A DNA stretch of 64,000 bases from the NCBI GenBank assembly GCA_024529925.1, contig JAFEUB010001385.1:124001-188000 (forward strand). Direction: 5' to 3'. Shown in pieces: positions 12,210-24,037 of this stretch. The first letter of the stretch is position 1, and each line of letters begins with the position of its first letter. Source of the stretch: Ophthalmolycus amberensis. Its lineage: Eukaryota; Chordata; Actinopteri; Perciformes; Zoarcidae. The position numbers and the translations under genes are program-made. A model generated the notes under the pieces. It saw only the letters and a list, made by a program, of their open reading frames with translations, made no database searches and was not told the DNA's origin.

Positions 12210-12265
12210 CTACCCTAACTTGAGCATTGACTGTTGAATTCAGTAAGTGCTTTTTGTTGGGGTAG
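12210..12265 (+). ncRNA. mir430: miR-430 hairpin II (reference copy, R13)
   Basis: 5' arm CTACCCTAACTTGAGCATTG, 3' arm TAAGTGCTTTTTGTTGGGG(TAG), mature start 12244. Ten continuous pairs close the base (CTACCCTAAC with GTTGGGGTAG, one T-G wobble). AGCATT pairs with AAGTGCT across a G-U wobble after a small internal loop. In R1, R3, R22, R34 and R42 the mature 3' end reads TTTGGGCAG instead of TTGGGGTAG; R40 and R43 read TTGGGGCAG. Confidence 0.93.
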
Positions 12266-12411
12266 TTTTGCTGATCTCTACATCTTCAAGTGTGTAAGCT
12301 GTATCTTTGTATTGGTTCTCAGTACTCCTGAGTGTGCTCCAACTTCAGGCCACCATGTGGCAAAGATTTGCACCAAGAAGACTCATTGCACTCGAATTGA
12401 CCATTCATCAA

Positions 12412-12547
12412 ATGCTAATGGTGTGCATACATTTAAGTTGATAGTTGTATCTTCATGGAGCCTTTGTATTCTTACATAGTCTAGACCAATGAAACCTCAT
12501 CAAAAAGTAGGCGGAGTTCATGTGACTTGGCTGCATTCAGTATTTAA
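12412..12547 (+). promoter_or_regulatory. candidate per-unit miR-430 promoter (reference copy, R13)
   Basis: Conserved block upstream of hairpin III: octamer-like ATGCTAAT at 12412-12419 (POU-type), CCAAT box 12486-12490 (NF-Y type), M-box/E-box TCATGTGA 12518-12525, and TATA-like TATTTAA 12541-12547. The TATTTAA lies 133 bp before hairpin III, so a start about 30 bp downstream would give a primary transcript running III-IV-I-II and on into the next unit. Zebrafish miR-430 repeats are known to carry dense promoters. That this block is the promoter here is inference from motif order only. The CCAAT is CCACT in most units. Confidence 0.42.
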
Positions 12548-12673
12548 GATGGTCAAATTTGAGCAGGAAGCACCACTTCCACAGCTTCCTGGGCACAACA
12601 CAGATGATGCAAGGAGCGAACCATCTGGACTACGGGGGAACTCATGACTGCTCTCTGTAAGTCATTTATATTT

Positions 12674-12728
12674 CCTCAACTTGAGCATTGGCTTGTGTTT
12701 TTAATTCAGTAAGTGCTACTTGTTGAGG
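12674..12728 (+). ncRNA. mir430: miR-430 hairpin III (reference copy, R13)
   Basis: 5' arm CCTCAACTTGAGCATTGG, 3' arm TAAGTGCTACTTGTTGAGG, mature start 12710. CCTCAAC pairs with GTTGAGG and AGCATT with AAGTGCT. It shares TTGAGCATTG in the 5' arm and the TTCAG before the mature start with hairpin II, so the two are likely duplicates of each other. Deleted in eight long units. Confidence 0.92.
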
Positions 12729-12794
12729 TGGTTGAACATGACAAATACTACAGACTACAACTGAAGAAAGATGTCAATGAAATCACATTCAGAT

Positions 12795-12852
12795 AACCTC
12801 AAACTGAGACACTGATGATTATTTCGTTCATAAGTGCTTCTCTTTGGGGTTG
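12795..12852 (+). ncRNA. mir430c: miR-430 hairpin IV, miR-430c-like (reference copy, R13)
   Basis: 5' arm AACCTCAAACTGAGACACTG, 3' arm TAAGTGCTTCTCTTTGGGG(TTG), mature start 12831. AACCTCAAA pairs with TTTGGGGTT, GAG with CTT/CTC, and CACT with AGTG. The 3' arm matches zebrafish miR-430c from memory over its first 20 nt, the strongest family identification in the window. Present in every unit that reaches this position, including all III-less ones. Confidence 0.95.
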
Positions 12853-12914
12853 TCTTGGTTGTGTGTTCTTCAACAGACATATCAGGGGACAAATGCACAG
12901 ACAGTAGATTTCCA

Positions 12915-12928
12915 TCATTTTAAAATGA
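12915..12928. repeat. 14-bp perfect palindrome TCATTTTAAAATGA
   Basis: Perfect inverted repeat in the IV-I spacer, followed by an A/T-rich CTAAATGCATAAATTAG. It recurs at the same place in the units. The base just after it varies (GACAAG, GACGAG, GACTAG) but the palindrome does not. It could bind a dimeric factor or be a chance AT palindrome carried by the array. Confidence 0.6.
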
Positions 12929-12958
12929 CAAGCTAAATGCATAAATTAGGCACCAAAG

Positions 12959-13874
12959 CTACCCAAACACAAGCACTGACTTGACTTGTGAATGCAGTAA
13001 GTGCTTTTTGTTGGGGTAGTTTTGCTGACCTCTGAAATCCCAGCCTTCTTTTCAAAGAATTTATGAAGAAAGCCCTGCTAGATCGATTGGTACTGGTTAA
13101 AGAACATGATTTCTAAGTCTTCTTACTACCCTAACTTGAGCATTGACTGTTGAATTCAGTAAGTGCTTTTTGTTGGGGTAGTTTTGCTGATCTCTACATC
13201 TTCAAGTGTGTAAGCTGTATCTTTGTATTGGTTCTCAGTACTCCTGAGTGAGCTCCAACTTCAGGCCACCATGTGGCAAAGATTTGCACCAAGAAGACTC
13301 ATTGCACTCGAATTGACCATTCATCAAATGCTAATGGTGTGCATACATTTAAGTTGATAGTTGTATCTTCATGGAGCCTTTGTGTTCTTACATAGTCTAG
13401 ACCACTGAAACCTCATCAAAAAGTAGGCGGAGTTCATGTGACTTGGCTGCATTCAGTATTTAAGATGGTCAAATTTGAGCAGGAAGCACCACTTCCACAG
13501 CTTCCTGGGCACAACACAGATGATGCAAGGAGCGAACCATCTGGACTACGGGGGAACTCATGACTGCTCTCTGTAAGTCATTTATATTTCCTCAACTTGA
13601 GCATTGGCTTGTGTTTTTAATTCAGTAAGTGCTACTTGTTGAGGTGGTTGAACATGACAAATACTACAGACTACAACTGAAGAAAGATGTCAATGAAATC
13701 ACATTCAGATAACCTCAAACTGAGACACTGATGATTATTTCGTTCATAAGTGCTTCTCTTTGGGGTTGTCTTGGTTGTGTGTTCTTCAACAGACATATCA
13801 GGGGACAAATGCACAGACAGTAGATTTCCATCATTTTAAAATGACAAGCTAAATGCATAAATTAGGCACCAAAG
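12959..13874 (+). ncRNA. mir430: miR-430 unit R14
   Basis: I 12959-13019, II 13126-13181, III 13590-13644, IV 13711-13768. CCACT. Confidence 0.9.
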
Positions 13875-14790
13875 CTACCCAAACACAAGCACTGACTTGA
13901 CTTGTGAATGCAGTAAGTGCTTTTTGTTGGGGTAGTTTTGCTGACCTCTGAAATCCCAGCCTTCTTTTCAAAGAATTTATGAAGAAAGCCCTGCTAGATC
14001 GATTGGTACTGGTTAAAGAACATGATTTCTAAGTCTTCTTACTACCCTAACTTGAGCATTGACTGTTGAATTCAGTAAGTGCTTTTTGTTGGGGTAGTTT
14101 TGCTGATCTCTACATCTTCAAGTGTGTAAGCTGTATCTTTGTATTGGTTCTCAGTACTCCTGAGTGTGCTCCAACTTCAGGCCACCATGTGGCAAAGATT
14201 TGCACCAAGAAGACTCATTGCACTCGAATTGACCATTCATCAAATGCTAATGGTGTGCATACATTTAAGTTGATAGTTGTATCTTCATGGAGCCTTTGTA
14301 TTCTTACATAGTCTAGACCAATGAAACCTCATCAAAAAGTAGGCGGAGTTCATGTGACTTGGCTGCATTCAGTATTTAAGATGGTCAAATTTGAGCAGGA
14401 AGCACCACTTCCACAGCTTCCTGGGCACAACACAGATGATGCAAGGAGCGAACCATCTGGACTACGGGGGAACTCATGACTGCTCTCTGTAAGTCATTTA
14501 TATTTCCTCAACTTGAGCATTGGCTTGTGTTTTTAATTCAGTAAGTGCTACTTGTTGAGGTGGTTGAACATGACAAATACTACAGACTACAACTGAAGAA
14601 AGATGTCAATGAAATCACATTCAGATAACCTCAAACTGAGACACTGATGATTATTTCGTTCATAAGTGCTTCTCTTTGGGGTTGTCTTGGTTGTGTGTTC
14701 TTCAACAGACATATCAGGGGACAAATGCACAGACAGTAGATTTCCATCATTTTAAAATGACAAGCTAAATGCATAAATTAGGCACCAAAG
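13875..14790 (+). ncRNA. mir430: miR-430 unit R15
   Basis: I 13875-13935, II 14042-14097, III 14506-14560, IV 14627-14684. CCAAT, GTGTGCTCC variant. Confidence 0.9.
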
Positions 14791-15706
14791 CTACCCAAAC
14801 ACAAGCACTGACTTGACTTGTGAATGCAGTAAGTGCTTTTTGTTGGGGTAGTTTTGCTGACCTCTGAAATCCCAGCCTTCTTTTCAAAGAATTTATGAAG
14901 AAAGCCCTGCTAGATCGATTGGTACTGGTTAAAGAACATGATTTCTAAGTCTTCTTACTACCCTAACTTGAGCATTGACTGTTGAATTCAGTAAGTGCTT
15001 TTTGTTGGGGTAGTTTTGCTGATCTCTACATCTTCAAGTGTGTAAGCTGTATCTTTGTATTGGTTCTCAGTACTCCTGAGTGAGCTCCAACTTCAGGCCA
15101 CCATGTGGCAAAGATTTGCACCAAGAAGACTCATTGCACTCGAATTGACCATTCATCAAATGCTAATGGTGTGCATACATTTAAGTTGATAGTTGTATCT
15201 TCATGGAGCCTTTGTGTTCTTACATAGTCTAGACCACTGAAACCTCATCAAAAAGTAGGCGGAGTTCATGTGACTTGGCTGCATTCAGTATTTAAGATGG
15301 TCAAATTTGAGCAGGAAGCACCACTTCCACAGCTTCCTGGGCACAACACAGATGATGCAAGGAGCGAACCATCTGGACTACGGGGGAACTCATGACTGCT
15401 CTCTGTAAGTCATTTATATTTCCTCAACTTGAGCATTGGCTTGTGTTTTTAATTCAGTAAGTGCTACTTGTTGAGGTGGTTGAACATGACAAATACTACA
15501 GACTACAACTGAAGAAAGATGTCAATGAAATCACATTCAGATAACCTCAAACTGAGACACTGATGATTATTTCGTTCATAAGTGCTTCTCTTTGGGGTTG
15601 TCTTGGTTGTGTGTTCTTCAACAGACATATCAGGGGACAAATGCACAGACAGTAGATTTCCATCATTTTAAAATGACAAGCTAAATGCATAAATTAGGCA
15701 CCAAAG
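14791..15706 (+). ncRNA. mir430: miR-430 unit R16
   Basis: I 14791-14851, II 14958-15013, III 15422-15476, IV 15543-15600. CCACT. Confidence 0.9.
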
Positions 15707-16622
15707 CTACCCAAACACAAGCACTGACTTGACTTGTGAATGCAGTAAGTGCTTTTTGTTGGGGTAGTTTTGCTGACCTCTGAAATCCCAGCCTTCTTTT
15801 CAAAGAATTTATGAAGAAAGCCCTGCTAGATCGATTGGTACTGGTTAAAGAACATGATTTCTAAGTCTTCTTACTACCCTAACTTGAGCATTGACTGTTG
15901 AATTCAGTAAGTGCTTTTTGTTGGGGTAGTTTTGCTGATCTCTACATCTTCAAGTGTGTAAGCTGTATCTTTGTATTGGTTCTCAGTACTCCTGAGTGAG
16001 CTCCAACTTCAGGCCACCATGTGGCAAAGATTTGCACCAAGAAGACTCATTGCACTCGAATTGACCATTCATCAAATGCTAATGGTGTGCATACATTTAA
16101 GTTGATAGTTGTATCTTCATGGAGCCTTTGTGTTCTTACATAGTCTAGACCACTGAAACCTCATCAAAAAGTAGGCGGAGTTCATGTGACTTGGCTGCAT
16201 TCAGTATTTAAGATGGTCAAATTTGAGCAGGAAGCACCACTTCCACAGCTTCCTGGGCACAACACAGATGATGCAAGGAGCGAACCATCTGGACTACGGG
16301 GGAACTCATGACTGCTCTCTGTAAGTCATTTATATTTCCTCAACTTGAGCATTGGCTTGTGTTTTTAATTCAGTAAGTGCTACTTGTTGAGGTGGTTGAA
16401 CATGACAAATACTACAGACTACAACTGAAGAAAGATGTCAATGAAATCACATTCAGATAACCTCAAACTGAGACACTGATGATTATTTTGTTCATAAGTG
16501 CTTCTCTTTGGGGTTGTCTTGGTTGTGTGTTCTTCAACAGACATATCAGGGGACAAATGCACAGACAGTAGATTTCCATCATTTTAAAATGACAAGCTAA
16601 ATGCATAAATTAGGCACCAAAG
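15707..16622 (+). ncRNA. mir430: miR-430 unit R17
   Basis: I 15707-15767, II 15874-15929, III 16338-16392, IV 16459-16516. CCACT. Loop of IV reads ATTTTGTT instead of ATTTCGTT. Confidence 0.9.
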
Positions 16623-17538
16623 CTACCCAAACACAAGCACTGACTTGACTTGTGAATGCAGTAAGTGCTTTTTGTTGGGGTAGTTTTGCTGACCTCTGAA
16701 ATCCCAGCCTTCTTTTCAAAGAATTTATGAAGAAAGCCCTGCTAGATCGATTGGTACTGGTTAAAGAACATGATTTCTAAGTCTTCTTACTACCCTAACT
16801 TGAGCATTGACTGTTGAATTCAGTAAGTGCTTTTTGTTGGGGTAGTTTTGCTGATCTCTACATCTTCAAGTGTGTAAGCTGTATCTTTGTATTGGTTCTC
16901 AGTACTCCTGAGTGTGCTCCAACTTCAGGCCACCATGTGGCAAAGATTTGCACCAAGAAGACTCATTGCACTCGAATTGACCATTCATCAAATGCTAATG
17001 GTGTGCATACATTTAAGTTGATAGTTGTATCTTCATGGAGCCTTTGTATTCTTACATAGTCTAGACCAATGAAACCTCATCAAAAAGTAGGCGGAGTTCA
17101 TGTGACTTGGCTGCATTCAGTATTTAAGATGGTCAAATTTGAGCAGGAAGCACCACTTCCACAGCTTCCTGGGCACAACACAGATGATGCAAGGAGCGAA
17201 CCATCTGGACTACGGGGGAACTCATGACTGCTCTCTGTAAGTCATTTATATTTCCTCAACTTGAGCATTGGCTTGTGTTTTTAATTCAGTAAGTGCTACT
17301 TGTTGAGGTGGTTGAACATGACAAATACTACAGACTACAACTGAAGAAAGATGTCAATGAAATCACATTCAGATAACCTCAAACTGAGACACTGATGATT
17401 ATTTCGTTCATAAGTGCTTCTCTTTGGGGTTGTCTTGGTTGTGTGTTCTTCAACAGACATATCAGGGGACAAATGCACAGACAGTAGATTTCCATCATTT
17501 TAAAATGACAAGCTAAATGCATAAATTAGGCACCAAAG
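16623..17538 (+). ncRNA. mir430: miR-430 unit R18
   Basis: I 16623-16683, II 16790-16845, III 17254-17308, IV 17375-17432. CCAAT, GTGTGCTCC variant. Confidence 0.9.
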
Positions 17539-18454
17539 CTACCCAAACACAAGCACTGACTTGACTTGTGAATGCAGTAAGTGCTTTTTGTTGGGGTAGT
17601 TTTGCTGACCTCTGAAATCCCAGCCTTCTTTTCAAAGAATTTATGAAGAAAGCCCTGCTAGATCGATTGGTACTGGTTAAAGAACATGATTTCTAAGTCT
17701 TCTTACTACCCTAACTTGAGCATTGACTGTTGAATTCAGTAAGTGCTTTTTGTTGGGGTAGTTTTGCTGATCTCTACATCTTCAAGTGTGTAAGCTGTAT
17801 CTTTGTATTGGTTCTCAGTACTCCTGAGTGAGCTCCAACTTCAGGCCACCATGTGGCAAAGATTTGCACCAAGAAGACTCATTGCACTCGAATTGACCAT
17901 TCATCAAATGCTAATGGTGTGCATACATTTAAGTTGATAGTTGTATCTTCATGGAGCCTTTGTGTTCTTACATAGTCTAGACCACTGAAACCTCATCAAA
18001 AAGTAGGCGGAGTTCATGTGACTTGGCTGCATTCAGTATTTAAGATGGTCAAATTTGAGCAGGAAGCACCACTTCCACAGCTTCCTGGGCACAACACAGA
18101 TGATGCAAGGAGCGAACCATCTGGACTACGGGGGAACTCATGACTGCTCTCTGTAAGTCATTTATATTTCCTCAACTTGAGCATTGGCTTGTGTTTTTAA
18201 TTCAGTAAGTGCTACTTGTTGAGGTGGTTGAACATGACAAATACTACAGACTACAACTGAAGAAAGATGTCAATGAAATCACATTCAGATAACCTCAAAC
18301 TGAGACACTGATGATTATTTCGTTCATAAGTGCTTCTCTTTGGGGTTGTCTTGGTTGTGTGTTCTTCAACAGACATATCAGGGGACAAATGCACAGACAG
18401 TAGATTTCCATCATTTTAAAATGACAAGCTAAATGCATAAATTAGGCACCAAAG
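17539..18454 (+). ncRNA. mir430: miR-430 unit R19
   Basis: I 17539-17599, II 17706-17761, III 18170-18224, IV 18291-18348. CCACT. Confidence 0.9.
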
Positions 18455-19370
18455 CTACCCAAACACAAGCACTGACTTGACTTGTGAATGCAGTAAGTGC
18501 TTTTTGTTGGGGTAGTTTTGCTGACCTCTGAAATCCCAGCCTTCTTTTCAAAGAATTTATGAAGAAAGCCCTGCTAGATCGATTGGTACTGGTTAAAGAA
18601 CATGATTTCTAAGTCTTCTTACTACCCTAACTTGAGCATTGACTGTTGAATTCAGTAAGTGCTTTTTGTTGGGGTAGTTTTGCTGATCTCTACATCTTCA
18701 AGTGTGTAAGCTGTATCTTTGTATTGGTTCTCAGTACTCCTGAGTGAGCTCCAACTTCAGGCCACCATGTGGCAAAGATTTGCACCAAGAAGACTCATTG
18801 CACTCGAATTGACCATTCATCAAATGCTAATGGTGTGCATACATTTAAGTTGATAGTTGTATCTTCATGGAGCCTTTGTATTCTTACATAGTCTAGACCA
18901 ATGAAACCTCATCAAAAAGTAGGCGGAGTTCATGTGACTTGGCTGCATTCAGTATTTAAGATGGTCAAATTTGAGCAGGAAGCACCACTTCCACAGCTTC
19001 CTGGGCACAACACAGATGATGCAAGGAGCGAACCATCTGGACTACGGGGGAACTCATGACTGCTCTCTGTAAGTCATTTATATTTCCTCAACTTGAGCAT
19101 TGGCTTGTGTTTTTAATTCAGTAAGTGCTACTTGTTGAGGTGGTTGAACATGACAAATACTACAGACTACAACTGAAGAAAGATGTCAATGAAATCACAT
19201 TCAGATAACCTCAAACTGAGACACTGATGATTATTTCGTTCATAAGTGCTTCTCTTTGGGGTTGTCTTGGTTGTGTGTTCTTCAACAGACATATCAGGGG
19301 ACAAATGCACAGACAGTAGATTTCCATCATTTTAAAATGACAAGCTAAATGCATAAATTAGGCACCAAAG
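18455..19370 (+). ncRNA. mir430: miR-430 unit R20
   Basis: I 18455-18515, II 18622-18677, III 19086-19140, IV 19207-19264. CCAAT with GTGAGCTCC. Confidence 0.9.
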
Positions 19371-20286
19371 CTACCCAAACACAAGCACTGACTTGACTTG
19401 TGAATGCAGTAAGTGCTTTTTGTTGGGGTAGTTTTGCTGACCTCTGAAATCCCAGCCTTCTTTTCAAAGAATTTATGAAGAAAGCCCTGCTAGATCGATT
19501 GGTACTGGTTAAAGAACATGATTTCTAAGTCTTCTTACTACCCTAACTTGAGCATTGACTGTTGAATTCAGTAAGTGCTTTTTGTTGGGGTAGTTTTGCT
19601 GATCTCTACATCTTCAAGTGTGTAAGCTGTATCTTTGTATTGGTTCTCAGTACTCCTGAGTGAGCTCCAACTTCAGGCCACCATGTGGCAAAGATTTGCA
19701 CCAAGAAGACTCATTGCACTCGAATTGACCATTCATCAAATGCTAATGGTGTGCATACATTTAAGTTGATAGTTGTATCTTCATGGAGCCTTTGTGTTCT
19801 TACATAGTCTAGACCACTGAAACCTCATCAAAAAGTAGGCGGAGTTCATGTGACTTGGCTGCATTCAGTATTTAAGATGGTCAAATTTGAGCAGGAAGCA
19901 CCACTTCCACAGCTTCCTGGGCACAACACAGATGATGCAAGGAGCGAACCATCTGGACTACGGGGGAACTCATGACTGCTCTCTGTAAGTCATTTATATT
20001 TCCTCAACTTGAGCATTGGCTTGTGTTTTTAATTCAGTAAGTGCTACTTGTTGAGGTGGTTGAACATGACAAATACTACAGACTACAACTGAAGATAGAT
20101 TTCAATGAAATCACATTCAGATAACCTCAAACTGAGACACTGATGATTCTTTCGTTCATAAGTGCTTCTCTTTGGGGTTGTCTTGGTCGTGTGTTCTTCA
20201 ACAGACATATCAGGGGACAAATGCACAGACAGTAGATTTCCATCATTTTAAAATGACTAGCTAAATGCATAAATTAGGCACCAAAG
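19371..20286 (+). ncRNA. mir430: miR-430 unit R21
   Basis: I 19371-19431, II 19538-19593, III 20002-20056, IV 20123-20180. CCACT. Has the GACTAG and GATTCTTTCG variants seen in R2 and R33. Confidence 0.9.
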
Positions 20287-21289
20287 CTACCCAAACACAA
20301 GCACTGACTTGACTTGTGAATGCAGTAAGTGCTTTTTGTTGGGGTAGTTTTGCTGACCTCTGAAATCCCAGCCTTCCTTTCAAAGAATTTATGAAGAAAG
20401 CCCTTCTAGATCGATTGTTACTAGTTAAAGAACATGATTTCTAAGTCTTACTACCCTAACTTGAGCATTGACTGTTGAATTCTGTAAGTGCTTTTTGTTT
20501 GGGCAGTTTTGCTGATCCCTACATCTTCAAGTGTGTAAGCTGTATTTCTTTTCAAATCTCGACTGAGATATCTTCTAACATTTTAGTCCCTGATTCTGCA
20601 TTGGAATCAGTTTCAAATCTGTTGTATATTGTTTCAGAAGCTGTCTTGGGGTCTTAAAGTAGAATGTGCCTTTTGGAGTAGATGTACAGTGCTAACTGTA
20701 TTTCTTTGTATTGGTTCTCAGTACTCCTGAGTGAGCTCCAACTTCAGGCCACCATGTGGCAAAGATTTGCACCAAGAAGACTCATTGCACTCGAATTGAC
20801 CATTCATCAAATGCTAATGGTGTGCATACATTTAAGTTGATAGTTGTATCTTCATGGAGCCTTTGTGTTCTTACATAGTCTAGACCACTGAAACCTCATC
20901 AAAAAGTAGGCGGAGTTCATGTGACTTGGCTGCATTCAGTATTTAAGATGGTCAAATTTGAGCAGGAAGCACCACTTCCACAGCTTCCTGGGCACAACAC
21001 AGATGATGCAAGGAGCGAACCATCTGGGCTACGGGGGAACTCATGCTACTTGTTGAGGCGGTTGAACATGACAAAATACTACAGACTACAACTGAAGAAA
21101 GATGTCAATGAAATCACATTCAGATAACCTCAAACTGAGACACTGATGATTATTTCGTTCATAAGTGCTTCTCTTTGGGGTTGTCTTGGTTGTGTGTTCT
21201 TCAACAGACATATCAGGGGACAAATGCACAGACAGTAGATTTCCATCATTTTAAAATGACGAGCTAAATGCATAAATTAGGCACCAAAG
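20287..21289 (+). ncRNA. mir430: miR-430 unit R22, long form lacking hairpin III
   Basis: I 20287-20347, II 20451-20506 (TTTGGGCAG end, 3-bp deletion before it), relic V 20586-20654, IV 21126-21183. CCACT. 1003 bp; the single long unit in the otherwise uniform middle of the array. Confidence 0.9.
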
Positions 21290-22205
21290 CTACCCAAACA
21301 CAAGCACTGACTTGACTTGTGAATGCAGTAAGTGCTTTTTGTTGGGGTAGTTTTGCTGACCTCTGAAATCCCAGCCTTCTTTTCAAAGAATTTATGAAGA
21401 AAGCCCTGCTAGATCGATTGGTACTGGTTAAACAACATGATTTCTAAGTCTTCTTACTACCCTAACTTGAGCATTGACTGTTGAATTCAGTAAGTGCTTT
21501 TTGTTGGGGTAGTTTTGCTGATCTCTATATCTTCAAGTGTGTAAGCTGTATCTTTGTATTGGTTCTCAGTACTCCTGAGTGAGCTCCAACTTCAGGCCAC
21601 CATGTGGCAAAGATTTGCACCAAGAAGACTCATTGCACTCGAATTGACCATTCATCAAATGCTAATGGTGTGCATACATTTAAGTTGATAGTTGTATCTT
21701 CATGGAGCCTTTGTGTTCTTACATAGTCTAGACCACTGAAACCTCATCAAAAAGTAGGCGGAGTTCATGTGACTTGGCTGCATTCAGTATTTAAGATGGT
21801 CAAATTTGAGCAGGAAGCACCACTTCCACAGCTTCCTGGGCACAACACAGATGATGCAAGGAGCGAACCATCTGGACTACGGGGGAACTCATGACTGCTC
21901 TCTGTAAGTCATTTATATTTCCTCAACTTGAGCATTGGCTTGTGTTTTTAATTCAGTAAGTGCTACTTGTTGAGGTGGTTGAACATGACAAATACTACAG
22001 ACTACAACTGAAGATAGATTTCAATGAAATCACATTCAGATAACCTCAAACTGAGACACTGATGATTATTTCGTTCATAAGTGCTTCTCTTTGGGGTTGT
22101 CTTGGTTGTGTGTTCTTCAACAGACATATCAGGGGACAAATGCACAGACAGTAGATTTCCATCATTTTAAAATGACAAGCTAAATGCATAAATTAGGCAC
22201 CAAAG
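21290..22205 (+). ncRNA. mir430: miR-430 unit R23
   Basis: I 21290-21350, II 21457-21512, III 21921-21975, IV 22042-22099. CCACT. Confidence 0.9.
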
Positions 22206-23121
22206 CTACCCAAACACAAGCACTGACTTGACTTGTGAATGCAGTAAGTGCTTTTTGTTGGGGTAGTTTTGCTGACCTCTGAAATCCCAGCCTTCTTTTC
22301 AAAGAATTTATGAAGAAAGCCCTGCTAGATCGATTGGTACTGGTTAAAGAACATGATTTCTAAGTCTTCTTACTACCCTAACTTGAGCATTGACTGTTGA
22401 ATTCAGTAAGTGCTTTTTGTTGGGGTAGTTTTGCTGATCTCTACATCTTCAAGTGTGTAAGCTGTATCTTTGTATTGGTTCTCAGTACTCCTGAGTGAGC
22501 TCCAACTTCAGGCCACCATGTGGCAAAGATTTGCACCAAGAAGACTCATTGCACTCGAATTGACCATTCATCAAATGCTAATGGTGTGCATACATTTAAG
22601 TTGATAGTTGTATCTTCATGGAGCCTTTGTGTTCTTACATAGTCTAGACCACTGAAACCTCATCAAAAAGTAGGCGGAGTTCATGTGACTTGGCTGCATT
22701 CAGTATTTAAGATGGTCAAATTTGAGCAGGAAGCACCACTTCCACAGCTTCCTGGGCACAACACAGATGATGCAAGGAGCGAACCATCTGGACTACGGGG
22801 GAACTCATGACTGCTCTCTGTAAGTCATTTATATTTCCTCAACTTGAGCATTGGCTTGTGTTTTTAATTCAGTAAGTGCTACTTGTTGAGGTGGTTGAAC
22901 ATGACAAATACTACAGACTACAACTGAAGAAAGATGTCAATGAAATCACATTCAGATAACCTCAAACTGAGACACTGATGATTATTTCGTTCATAAGTGC
23001 TTCTCTTTGGGGTTGTCTTGGTTGTGTGTTCTTCAACAGACATATCAGGGGACAAATGCACAGACAGTAGATTTCCATCATTTTAAAATGACAAGCTAAA
23101 TGCATAAATTAGGCACCAAAG
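22206..23121 (+). ncRNA. mir430: miR-430 unit R24
   Basis: I 22206-22266, II 22373-22428, III 22837-22891, IV 22958-23015. CCACT. Confidence 0.9.
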
Positions 23122-24037
23122 CTACCCAAACACAAGCACTGACTTGACTTGTGAATGCAGTAAGTGCTTTTTGTTGGGGTAGTTTTGCTGACCTCTGAAA
23201 TCCCAGCCTTCTTTTCAAAGAATTTATGAAGAAAGCCCTGCTAGATCGATTGGTACTGGTTAAAGAACATGATTTCTAAGTCTTCTTACTACCCTAACTT
23301 GAGCATTGACTGTTGAATTCAGTAAGTGCTTTTTGTTGGGGTAGTTTTGCTGATCTCTACATCTTCAAGTGTGTAAGCTGTATCTTTGTATTGGTTCTCA
23401 GTACTCCTGAGTGTGCTCCAACTTCAGGCCACCATGTGGCAAAGATTTGCACCAAGAAGACTCATTGCACTCGAATTGACCATTCATCAAATGCTAATGG
23501 TGTGCATACATTTAAGTTGATAGTTGTATCTTCATGGAGCCTTTGTAGTCTTACATAGTCTAGACCAATGAAACCTCATCAAAAAGTAGGCGGAGTTCAT
23601 GTGACTTGGCTGCATTCAGTATTTAAGATGGTCAAATTTGAGCAGGAAGCACCACTTCCACAGCTTCCTGGGCACAACACAGATGATGCAAGGAGCGAAC
23701 CATCTGGACTACGGGGGAACTCATGACTGCTCTCTGTAAGTCATTTATATTTCCTCAACTTGAGCATTGGCTTGTGTTTTTAATTCAGTAAGTGCTACTT
23801 GTTGAGGTGGTTGAACATGACAAATACTACAGACTACAACTGAAGAAAGATGTCAATGAAATCACATTCAGATAACCTCAAACTGAGACACTGATGATTA
23901 TTTCGTTCATAAGTGCTTCTCTTTGGGGTTGTCTTGGTTGTGTGTTCTTCAACAGACATATCAGGGGACAAATGCACAGACAGTAGATTTCCATCATTTT
24001 AAAATGACAAGCTAAATGCATAAATTAGGCACCAAAG
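23122..24037 (+). ncRNA. mir430: miR-430 unit R25
   Basis: I 23122-23182, II 23289-23344, III 23753-23807, IV 23874-23931. CCAAT, GTGTGCTCC, private TTTGTAGTC. Confidence 0.9.

Larger units (their letters stand above)
12043..12958 (+). ncRNA. mir430: miR-430 unit R13 (reference unit)
   Basis: I 12043-12103, II 12210-12265, III 12674-12728, IV 12795-12852. CCAAT allele, with GTGTGCTCC in place of GTGAGCTCC. Confidence 0.92.

Noticed and set aside
12234..12479. 81-aa open frames in several 916-bp units
   Set aside because: Depend on one base (GTGTGCTCC removes a stop codon); the frame begins inside hairpin II. By-product of a neutral variant.
12640..12730. Intron-like GTAAGT...TTTTTAATTCAG pattern
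   Set aside because: It is the hairpin III precursor: the arms pair and the TAAGTGC start is shared with the other miR-430 hairpins, with no coding exons around.
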